Of a DNA stretch of 64,000 nt, positions 22,956 to 34,900 are shown piece after piece. The stretch comes from Crossaster papposus (Eukaryota; Echinodermata; Asteroidea; Velatida; Solasteridae), in NCBI GenBank assembly GCA_037893245.1, contig JBAIAA010000650.1:124001-188000 (forward strand). Direction: 5' to 3'. Position 1 is the stretch's first letter, and every line of letters begins with the position of its first letter. The translations under genes and the position numbers were made by a program. The notes beneath the pieces were generated by a model. It ran no database searches. It saw only the letters and a list, made by a program, of their open reading frames with translations, and had not been told where the DNA came from.

Positions 22956-25900
22956 ATGGGTTGCGGAGCATCGCGTAGTCTGGACTATTCCTCGGAAATC
23001 AGCCAGCAATGGGACAGTGTAAACAAAACGATTGAAGTCCGACAACAGAGCAAGAAACTGGTCATCAAGCGTGTCGGCTGGAAGACCGTCCGAGTCTTTG
23101 TTTCGTCCACATTCCGCGACTTTCATGCAGAACGGGAGGTGTTGATTAAAGAGGTATTTTAACTTAAGGTCAATTTATTTTCCAAGGTGCGGACAGAATT
23201 TGTCTAGAAAGTCCTAATTCCTGTTGTACCTAATTGGTTTATTCCTTCCAACAAGGAGGTTATTTTGTTGCCGGTGTTCGTTTGTCTGTCTGTCTGTCTG
23301 TTTGTTAAACAGGATTACAGAAAAACTACTGTGATTGGTGGGTGGATAACTTTAAAGGTAGTATACACCATTTGCAGATATCAAAAAAATGTACTACCGA
23401 ATTATTAAGAAATATCTTACTCATCTGAAAGTAAATAATGATTGTAGGCATTCAGCAAAATGATTGCGCTAGATATCCTGTAATTATTGTGAACAATAGA
23501 ATTGTATAAAGGAAAATTCGCGATTGCGATCGCCTACCTTTAATATGGGTCCAGATGATTTTTTTTGTCAATTTGTCAATTGAGGCGTGGGTGCTTGTAC
23601 TAGAAAACCGTTGACATTGGGGCACGTTTTTTGTGGTTGGGGTGAAGTGCCCTCAGTCCGAGTGACCTTTTTTTTCTTCTTTTTTTTGTCAATGTTATTT
23701 ATTTAGCATTTACAAATCCTGCATTTTTAAGTGCACACAGGAAATGCATTTACACAGGCAAATTAAGTAAACTGTGTGTGTAGACTGTTGTAACAGGTCA
23801 ACAGCTAGAGTGTGCATACCCTGTACACTGTATTGTACAGGTACAGGCTGCATGCTGTACAGTACATGTATTGATGCTCTAGCTCTGGCTATTGTGTGTG
23901 CACAATGTATTTATTCAATAAATCACCTCTAGCTGTTACTAAGGGTTACTGTTGCTAAGAGAATCTCAACAATCAATACTCTGAAAAACGAAGATTGTTT
24001 AGATGTGGATTCTTCAAAGTCATTTCTTTTCTAATAAAAAGCCTTAAAATATTTGTTGCTCATTTCAGTGTGCCAAGTAACATGTATTTTTTTCTTGTGA
24101 TATATGATCAGAGTTTTACAAACTCTAACGATTGTATTTATTAAATTTAATCCTTAATGCTATTAACTAGATCCACAATAACTAGAAAGTTGACATTTCC
24201 CTATAAATGCACAGAATTTAACCGTTTAGCATGTTTAGGAAAAACAAAATGATGCCTAATTTGTTTACCGTTTGGTGAATATTACTCAATATTCTTTTTC
24301 TACATCAAACTGTTCAATACTGAATTTCAATGCATGTATTTATATTTAAGGAATTTCGGTCTCGCAAAAAAAAATATATAAGTATTCGTGAATCTATTTT
24401 ATGGTAAATATCGTTTAACCTGTCCGAAGTTTTACAATCATGGATGCTGAGAAAAGCAAGAAAAACGGCGATCATTTTTAACCGGCGTCGGGAAGTGGTT
24501 CATATGTTGTTCTTGTTTTGTTTTTTCGCGATTGCCGTCGATTTTTCGAAACAATTACTGGATATCTAGCGCAATCATTTTGCTGGATGCCTAGAATCAT
24601 TATTTCCTTTCAAATACTTTATAATTCGGTAGTAAAAATGTTGTAATATCTATAAATGGTGTATCCTACCTTTAAAGACGGCAAAACTAAATACATCACA
24701 AAGCCACCATCTTGGTGGCAAACTTATAAATAACCACTACCCGCCAAGCTTGTGTCCCCAGCCACACTTAGAAGAGAAATGCCCTCCTAAACTGCTGCAT
24801 CCATGCCTTTTATATAGGCCTATTGCCTGTGCAGTCACCCATAAACAGGTGACTGCATTCCAAGCCTCACAAGACCCAGGAATTTTAAACATAAAAGTAT
24901 GTAAAAGTCTGGGCAGTTTAATACCCATTAACAGGTGACCGCATTCCAATTAATTCATTGCAGGACTTAGGAATTTAAATATCAAAGTAAAAGCAAGCCC
25001 AATACAGCTTAATCCAAACAATGAATTTAATTTCTGACCCTGAAACATAAATACCCAAGTCGAAATGTGATAGTTAAAAAAAAAAAAAAAAAATGGGGTT
25101 ACAGTAATATCTATTTCATAATATTTTTTAAAAATGTTTTATTGGATAGGTATTCCCTGATTTGAGGGCATGGTGTGAGAAGAGGCGACTGTACCTAGTG
25201 GATGTAGACTTGAGATGGGTAAGATCATCGAAGATAGAAATGGTTTATTTTTTACAACAGACACACGTACATGTACTTCTAAGAAAAATCCCTAACCCCT
25301 CCAGGATATTTTGGCTAGACACCTATGCAATCTGCATCATTTGTCAAAGTGACAAGCAAGGCTGCCCAGTGCAGCGAGATCCATTATGTCAGAAATCTCA
25401 AACTGCTTCAGAGTCTGCGGTCACCCAACACAACAGATTCCATCTCTTGCATTGTTCAATAGAGATTAGCTCTCATCATTTTAGACTCTGGTCGTTTATG
25501 CACTGGTGTTTACAGCTGAATGCATCAAAGTGCACCAGACTTTTTTTTACCCGATGCACTGCATTGCGTCTGCCAGGGTTAGGATTAAGTGTCTTTCAGG
25601 CAATTTCGTAAAAAAACTATGCCGAAAAAGGTTGAGTTAAAGAGTTACGTAATAGACACAGGAGTGAGGATCCAAGGACAGGATTGGGCATCCGAATCAC
25701 ATGACGTTTGAAGACATTCAAAATTTGGTTGGGAGAAATTTAAATATCACAAATTCATATAACATGTATTTTTCACTTCAACTCATGAAGCATTTAGTGA
25801 TGGGAATATAAGTAGTTAAAATAGAAAGAAATATGGTATTGAACAAAAATCAATGTTTTTTTGTTTCAGGGAGTACCGAAAGATACAACCTCCCAGGACA

Positions 25901-28900
25901 CACTTCGGATGTGTCTAGGAGAGATTGACAGATGCTACGCAGACAATATCATGCCGTTCTTTCTCAATATGACCAGGTTTGGACAAATATTATAAATTAA
26001 GAAAGCAATTTCGTAGAGTAAGCATATTGTACACTTGCAACTATTCAGAACTAATCGTTTCTTGTAGAAGCGAGTTGACTTTTAGCTTAAATCTCACATA
26101 CATTATTTAACCAAACCCAGTTTTGAATCATAGTTCATACAGCTACAGGCAGAGTTGTATTCGAGTCCCTGCAAGTCCAGTTGCAAGTCCAGTCACAAGT
26201 CCGGTCACAAGTCCGGTCACAAGTCCGGTCACAAGTCCGGTCACAAGTCCGGTCACAAGTCCGGTCACAAGTCCGGTCACAAGTCCGGTCACAAGTCCGG
26301 TCACAAGTCCGGTCACAAGTCCAGTCACAAGTCCAGTCACAAGTCCGGTCACAAGTCCAGTCACAAGTCCAGTCACAAGTCCAGTCACAAGTAATTGGTT
26401 GAACAATGACAAAGGAATGCTTTTGTTAAAAGTTCATCTGAATAGCTAGTGACTTGACTTGAGACTGAAGGACTTGTGATGGACTTGTGATGGACTTGCA
26501 GGGACTTGCAGGGACTTGTGGGGGCTCGAATACAACTCTGGCTACAGGTAGCAAAGAGTTTAATACCAATGTGTGGTACAAATTGATTAACACAATGTAG
26601 CAAGGATATCCAAACCACTCGTCAGTCACTGCTGTTTTGACTAACACTCTTGACATACCTGTTATCCCTGTTTGAAGTGAGCGATGCGGTTGGATTCCAG
26701 GCTTGAGTGATGTTCCTGAGAACGTCCAACATGAGTACCGATGGATCAACGGTCTGTCAGTCACGGAGATGGAGATCATGCACGGCGCCTACAGGAAAGA
26801 CAATTACAACTGTGAGAGTTTGTAGTCAGTTTTGCCCTTTTACCGACATATATGTGACCCAGCACATCAAAATCAGGAATAAGTCGGAAAATGACTTTTT
26901 GAGAGATATTTACATTGTAAGATTGGAAATTCCATAGGCTTTCTAATGATACCCATCACAAGCATGTACCTCATAGTCATTAACTCCTGAGTATAAACAA
27001 TTAGAAAGGAGTATATTTAACCCTAACCCTAAAAAAAAACTGAAGTCCATTGTAGTGTATTAAAGGAAAATTACTAATGAAAAATTTCTTTTTTTTTTCC
27101 CCCGTTTATTCCCAGCCATATTTGCAATACGAGACGCAACCTTTCTAGATACAGTGCCAACTAAATATCACAATGACTTCGTCGACTCCAATCCAGTCGC
27201 AACCCAGAAACTGAAAATGCTGAAAGACATGCTGACGGACAGGTTTCCTGTAAGTTTGGTAACTAGAAAATGTGTCTCATTGTTTGCTATCTTAGGTAGA
27301 TAGCATTTTGTGGATTGACATCAGTTAGTGTATACATCTTTCTATGGAAAAGTAAAATCAGTTTGTGAGGTTTGAGAATCAAATGCTTGTATTAATCTCT
27401 TGACGCCAGGAGTGGTTATGGCAGTGGTCTGCTAATCTCTCTGAAATGTTGTCAGCTGTGCTATGCTGTAGAACATAGCCTGTGTCACAGCTGCACGCTC
27501 TGGTCCATTGTGCAGTGCAGCTGCTGGACAAATGCTGTTATGCAGTTTAATCCAGTGCAATGCGGAATTTTGTTTTTTATTTTTTAGAAAATCAGTTCTT
27601 TTGTTTATATATTTTATTGATGGCTGTTTTGCTGTGTGGAGTGAATAACCAGTTAATAACAAAAACTGTTCACTAGAAGGAGAAATTGACAAAAGTGTGC
27701 ACTGAAAGAGTTTTATGTTTAGAAGCACCTGTCAATCTGAGCACGAGTTTACTGTACACTTATTGACCCCCCAGCAATGGCGGAGGCAGTGATGAGCCTG
27801 ATAGTGTGCGTCAGTTTGCTTCTGCCATTACTGAGGTACACTCATGAGTGTATGCTTAGCACATGCCCAGATTTGTGTACATCTTATCTGCGTTGTTGTC
27901 AAGTCCCTCGCAAGGCAATCGCAAGACAAATCACGAGTAAGTCGCAAGTCGAATCACGAGTAAGTCGCAAGGCAAATCACGAGTAAGTCGCAAGGCAAAT
28001 CACAAGACAAATCCCGAGACAAATCACCAGACAGATCACCAGACAGATCACCAGACAGATCACAAGACAAATCTCAAGACAAATCCCAAGGCAGATCACA
28101 AGACAGATCCCAAGACAAAACCACAAGACAAATCACAAGACAAATCGCAAATAAGACCTTGGTGAGAAACACGGCAATTAAGAATGCGAATTCGTGATGT
28201 CATTGGCAAGTTTAGACGCTGCAAATTCACAAAAGTTGACCACATTTCAACTCCGGTGAATTTTGCATGACGTTCAATTCACTTCGCATTTGCGCGAGGT
28301 ATGAACTTGCTTTTATGGGAAGTTATAATGACCTGTTATAGTATATCTGATGGACTTACATCGAACATGTAATAAGACTTGTGACTGTCTTATAAGGACT
28401 TGTGATTTTATTGTGAAGACTTGTGGACTTGATTACAACTCTCACCTTGTTGCACTCACCCTTTTTCTAACTCCCATTTTTCACAGATGATTGGCTCTTC
28501 ATCATCACACCCCTCCTCCCTCTTCTCTTCAGATTCCTCCTCCTCTTTGACTTCAATGGTATCTATCAGTTCATCTCTGTCTCTCCTAGGCAAAGTGTTC
28601 ATTTATTTCATATGTAGTTAGTACGTGTAGGTTGTGAATGTACGTCAACTACGTGTACTCGATTCTACCCACCACCATGAGGTTTTTATTTGGGTCGTGG
28701 CAATCAAGACTTGGTACTCTACATCAGGGGCCAATTTCATGGAGCTGCTAAGCACAAAAAATTGCTTAGCATAAAAATTTGTCCTTGGTAAAAACCAAGG
28801 TTTACAGACCAAATTTTCACGTGATCTTTATTGTTTTTGATTGATAATCAGCTGGTTTTTTGCTTAGCATGAAAAACACGTAGAATTTTGGCTGATAACT

Positions 28901-31900
28901 TGTTTTTAATGAGCAAGACTTTTTTGTGCTAAGCAAATTGTTGTGCTTAGCAGCTCCGTGAAATTGGCTCCTGTTGTTATCCTTTCTAGTAATGAAACCA
29001 AGGATCCTTCAAAAGCACCCTAGGCAATGTAGCTCGCAAGCCTGAAGAAACCTGTAGAGAGAAGACAATGAGAAGAAGTTATACTTAAAGCTCATTTTCT
29101 GCGGAATTTGTCTCCGTCAATTGTAAACTTAACAGTGTGATTTAACAATGGTGTAATTGTGGTTAAATAATCCCTGCCAAAGTAAAAAATTATCTTGATA
29201 TAAGACTTGCACAAAGGAAGAAAAAAAATATTTATTTATAAAACTGTACTGTGCAAAGAAAACCTACGACTGATTTTCTACATGCTCCAAAACATTTTAT
29301 CAATTTTTTTTCATCATTTTTTACTCAAATTTTGGCATGAAACATAGCAAGGGTTAATTAATAAAATGACACTCTGTTTTACCAGGATAATCGAGTGTTT
29401 AAGTACCAGTGCAAGTTTGGCGGGATTAGCGTTGACACGGGAAAAGTGCGCATGGAAGACCTGGACAGCTTCAAGAAAAGGGTAGGTTCTCTGAGGGCCA
29501 GGAGGGTTGTGGAAACTAAGGTTTTTAACCAGTTCGCGCCGGAGGACGTATATACACGCACATTTTTCCCCAGATTCAAAACGGATGACGCATAAACATG
29601 TCACGAGCAAGGCCGGAATTGTCTGTCAGCAGTGAGCAAGGCCGGAATTGCGTGGGTGTGCTTCCCGGTACCATCAGTCTGAACCTGCCTCGGATCGAGT
29701 TTCGTTAAAAATTTTCCCGCGCCTCGGTTCGGTGATGTAAAATAATCCCGGCGCAAACTGGTTAACTGAGAGTAAAAAGTAAGACTCCATAAAAGGTTGC
29801 GTCATTTGTGTATTTTGGTTAGGCGTCAACATCTCCAGATGGGTGCTTGACCCGACAAAGTTTTAGCTCTGTGAATGCTGTATATTTTGAAAAAAATTGA
29901 AAGATCTTGATTTCATTAAAGAATGTGCCAAGTCGTCGGCATTTGGGACATTGCAGCCATATCGACAAATAGTATAATCTTCCTTTAAAGCTTGTGCTTT
30001 CATCTTAGTGTTTATTCAATTCAATGCTTGCATGAACAGATCTTTGAGTTCTTCAAGATGAGGATTATGGAGCAGTACCCGTTGGATGAGAATACCAAGC
30101 TGAATCCTTATGAGCAGCAGCGCGAGGCGCACGATGCTTTCATGAAGAGTCGTAGCGTCGTTGTCATCGGCAGAAACGATATCTTGCAGCAGGTAAAAAT
30201 GATGAGGCAACGTTCCTGCGAGCCCCTGCGAGTTCCTGCGAGTCCCTGCAAGCCCCTGCAAGCCCCTGCAAGCCCCTGCGAGCCCCTGCAAGTCCCTGCG
30301 AGCCCCTGCGAGTCCCTGCGAGTCCCTGCGAGACCCTGCGAGACCCTGCGAGCCCCAGCGAGCCCCAGCGAGCCCCTGCGAGTCCCTGCGAGCCCCTGCG
30401 AGTCCCTGCGAGTCCCTGCGAGTCCCTGCGAGTCCCTGCGAGTCCCTGCGAGTCCCTGCGAGTCCCTGCGAGCCCCTGCGAGTCCCTGCGAGTCTCTGCG
30501 AGTCCCTGCGAGTCCCTGCGAGTCCCTGCGAGTCCCTGCGAGCACCTGCGAGCCCCTGCGAGCCCCTGTGAGTCTCTGCGAGTCCATCGCAAGTCCTTCA
30601 GTCTCAAGTCAAGTCACTAGCTATTCAGATGAACTGTTAACAAAAGCATTTCTTTGTCATTGTTCAACCAGTTACTTGCGACTGGCTTTATGAAAGGACT
30701 TGTTACTAGACTTGTGAAAAGACTTGCAGGGACTCAAATATACAAGACTGTATTGATGACGTCAACACGCAGTTCCAGTTTATATTTGACCAAACTTGAT
30801 GTCTCATTTTTGTTCTGACCAAGATGGAGGATTTTGTGACGGACATCGGCACGGGTATACCCCTCCTCCTGCTAGGAGGGCCAGGCTCAGGGAAATCTTC
30901 CATCATGGCTAGGGTGGCTGATGTAGCGGTCAATAAGGCTGGAAGCGGAGAGATACCAGGGTAAGGCCGAGTACGGTTCGCTTCCTTTCAAATCTTATCT
31001 GCTTCTTACCATCTAGGTCCTTATTTCCTTAGAAACCTCTAGCAAACCTCACAGATCAACCAATTGAACGAGCCATGGCAGAAAATTGTCAGTTTAATTT
31101 GTGATTAGTAACTCATGTGGTGATTTTGTTTGGTCCGGTATTGCATATGTACTATCTCGACATGGCTAGGTTCAAATCCCTGAAATGTAAAACAAAATGG
31201 TGAAATGTACGAGATTTTGGCTCACCCAGATTGCCAAAATTCCATACTCGGTTGTCTATCTTGACCAATTACAGCGTGGCTTTCATTTGACAGTATGGAA
31301 GAAATGAAAAAGCTTGTTGGAAGCCGTGCTGTGGTTGGTCAAAAATCTGCCTCATTCCTTCAGAATCCTACAAATCGGCAAGAAAAAATTTGGAAGATTA
31401 AAGAGGGTTAGTGATAAGTTTTTCTCTGGCTATAGGTTCTTCTGCAATGTAGAGAAAAAAACAGGCCGTAGATGAAATAAACAGTTAATTCTTAGTTTGT
31501 TGTTATATCTAGTGGCGGTGACAAGGGCTGGCACGTCTTCTACCATTTTGTCGGAGCCATTCCAGGATCCACCGATGTCGAGAAAATGCTGAAACGCTTA
31601 CTCAGGGAACTGAAAATGTGCAATGTGAGTATAAAGGGAAAAACTGCATCCGGGCATAATGTAAGGAACCTTGTACATGTATATCTACATTTGTAATAAC
31701 TATTCTTGCCTGATGATTTAATTATTACTAATAAGACAAGTTTTAACCAGTTCGAGCCGGGATTATTTTTAACGAAACTCGATCCGAGCCGAGTTCAGGC
31801 CGATGGTACCGGGAAGCACACCCAAGCATTTCCGGCCTTGCTTGCTGCTGGCAGACATCTCGGCCTCGCTCGTGACGTGTTTATGCGTCATCCGTTTTGA

Positions 31901-34900
31901 ATCTCGGGAAAACCTTGTGTGTATGTACGTCCTCCGGCGCGAACTGGTTAAGAAGAAGAAAAAGGTTCTGTTTTTTTTAAAGTAATTAGATGCATGTCCT
32001 TTTCTGCCCAGGATTCCAACATGCCTAAAGATTTTGAGACGGCAGCTCAGCTTGTTGGTAGCGTCCTGTCCAATCCCAACTCCAAACCGGTCATCATTCT
32101 TATCGATGCGTTAAACCAGGTGAGAATTTGATCAAGCAAATTTTTGTTGATGATACTTCGTGAATGAGACATTTTCAGACTGTGATCTAAAACTGCTGTG
32201 ATGTGGATTTGAAAATTTGCAACTCTTTTTTTTGTTTATACTCGTAGGTGAATGAAGACAAAACTACCTCCATCTTGAGCTGGTTGCCACGGAAACTGGC
32301 CCCCCATGTGCGCTGCATCTTTTCCATGATTAACGACACGCCGCCCCATCGTCTGCTCAAAGATCGCAACGTGGTACCGGGCGAGGTCGAAGTCACGCCA
32401 CTCGACATAGACTCCAGAACGGCGAGTGAAGTCATTTCATATTTGGTCGTTGTAACTCTTTGACTGCAGACTTAAAAGACAGGGTTAATTAATTAGCAGT
32501 TAGTTCCGAGTCAGTGTATTAGTTCATTGTCTCCAAAAAGTGAGATTTGTTTTGGTTTTTGCTTGCTATGTGTAGAGTTGAAATGTGTTGATGTCCTGTC
32601 GCGAACTGGTTGATAAAAGACCCATCTCATTATTAAAAAACTCCTTGTGTTGTCATGCTAACAGGAGATTGTACGAGAGATCCTTGGTCGTTACAACAAA
32701 CGTCTGGACGCCGAGCAGATGGCAAGCCTTCTGGGTAAGTACTCCTCCCAGAATCCCCTGTGGCTTGCCATCGCCTGCGAGGAGCTACGCGTCTACGGAG
32801 ACTTCCGAACCATCACCAAAAAGATCAACTCTCTGTCGGATGGCTTGTTGAAGTGAGTACAAAAAGACATCTGTCGTTTATGGCTTTAGGGGCTTGGTTT
32901 GTTAAAATGTCTGTTTCACATAAATAATAACGGGGAGGAGGCTAATCATCCTTACTGGCAGCTGAGAAGCTGAATTGCAAAGGACACGGCTACAACGTGG
33001 TCGAGTCGATGACATGTAGACAGCCGCCATACGACCCTATATCTGACCATGGAGCACAGCCGAGAATTGCTACGGGTAGTTTAGGAACCAGGTACCCGAT
33101 TTTAAAAAAAATGGGTTAACCCATCCCCAAAGTTTTAATCTAAGGAGTTGCTGTTCAGCTTGTTCATGAAGGTCCGCACGATAATATACAGCAAGACACA
33201 AGTGTGTGAGCTTCATAGCTTTAAGAGAGCACTGATATTCACACTGTAGTCAGTGAAATCAAATCTCAGATTTGCCTGCTAATTGTTTGTGCAGTTTACT
33301 GGGCCAGGTCCTGACGCGCTTTGAGCAGGAGAACGGGGGCCATCTTGTCGTGGCCACCCTGTCGGTCCTTGAATGCTCCTCCAACGGTCTCCTGGAGACG
33401 GAGCTGCTATCCATCCTGGGTGACGAGGACAACATGTCCATCCTGACTAAGAAGTCCTCCGATGCCAAGGACCGAGGCAAGGAGAAGACCAGAGGGGAGC
33501 CTTTACCGGCGGTCAAGTGGTCAGCGGTCTACAGGGCCCTCCGGCCGTTCCTCAGGCCGTTTGGTGACAGCGGGGAAGGGCGACTGGACTTCTACCACAG
33601 GTCACTCAGCAAAGCGGTCCGGCAAAAGTGAGGCTCTTTTCAACGATAAAAATGCACAATTGACAAATGTCACTAAATAAGCACATCAAAATCAGGAATA
33701 AGTCGGAAATAATGTACTTATGGTAATATTGGATATTTCATAAGCTTTCTATTGATTTCCAACACAAGGCTGAAGCTCATAGCTAATAGATTTGGAGCTA
33801 CAGGCTTGCGATGGGTATCATTAGAAAGCTTATGACATTTCTTTTCTTACCGTGTTAAATTTTCTTAAAAAGTCATTTTCCAACCTATTCCAGATTTTGA
33901 TGTGCTGGGTCACAGATGTATATTATATCTTTAACATTGTTTTCCAGATATTTTGGATTAAAACCGGGAGAGGAAGGCGGCTCGGATAAGCTCAGCACTT
34001 GGTGGCACCAAAAGCTGGCCGACTTCTTCGAGCACGAACAGAACATGGACCGGAAAGTCGAGGTGAAAACTTAATGTTTGGTTTTTTTCTTGCTCGGTTT
34101 ACACAAAGTTCCTAACCTCAAGCAAGACTTGAAGGGTTATGAAGTGTGGTTGTGAAGTGCGGAAGATTAGAAGGGTTAATAATGATCTTGTCTGGGCCAA
34201 CTTGGTTGCAGGAATACCCCTACCAACTTGTGAAGACGGATGACAAGGAGAGACTGGCTCGATGCTTGACAGAATGGCCGGTGTTGGACAGGCTCTTCGA
34301 TGAGGAATACAGCTCACAACTGCTGGGCTACTGGAGAGAGGTAATTAGCGTATAGATCACAGACTTAGTAGTATATAGCTCATTGCAAGTGGATTACGGT
34401 AGGTCAAGGAGGCTATTGTCGGTATCAGCCATACATTCAAAGCACTAGCCCAGGGAGATCATTTGTTGAGACAGAGCGCCACACCTGTCTTCAACTCCCA
34501 GTTCACTTACCGCACCAAAGTGCTACCCATACGCTGGGTTAGCAGAGGCCGACTTGAACCGCAAACCTTGTGATTCTTAGTCAGATACTCTACTGACTGA
34601 GCTAAACCGGCCATTAGGTAGTTGCAAACCATGGCCGTATTCCAAACCCCAGCTTTCGTCTGTCTTTGGCAATGGTGATGAAGCCAGAGACGAAGCCTAA
34701 GCTAGGGTTTGAAAAATGGCCCTAGTCTGGTCAATAAAATTGCAAGTCCTCATCACAACAATGTGCAAATAACTCGTATCTCGACTAGTGATTGCTCTTA
34801 TACAAAAAATAAATTGTAACTTGTCTCTTTGACTTAACAGCAACTGTGCCAAGAAGATACTGGTGACTGAACTTTCTTTATGTTAAATGCAATTGGTTGT

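Noticed and set aside
26123-26449. 108-codon Ser-Pro-Val-Thr repeat protein
   Set aside because: The 12-bp array belongs to a MITE with clear ends and target duplications, so the open frame is incidental.
26190-28145. Regular short repeats resembling a CRISPR array
   Set aside because: Units are 10-21 bp without unique spacers, in an animal intron, and within transposon ends.
29992-30693. 233-codon plus-strand and 147-159-codon minus-strand repeat frames
   Set aside because: The first part is a real NACHT-gene exon (30040-30192), but the rest is a 10-bp tandem array in the following intron. No donor would keep it in the mRNA.
34540-34617. Possible functional tRNA gene on the minus strand
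   Set aside because: A- and B-box blocks are good, but it is followed by a repeat body and sits in an intron, and the stems were not verified. A SINE is more likely.
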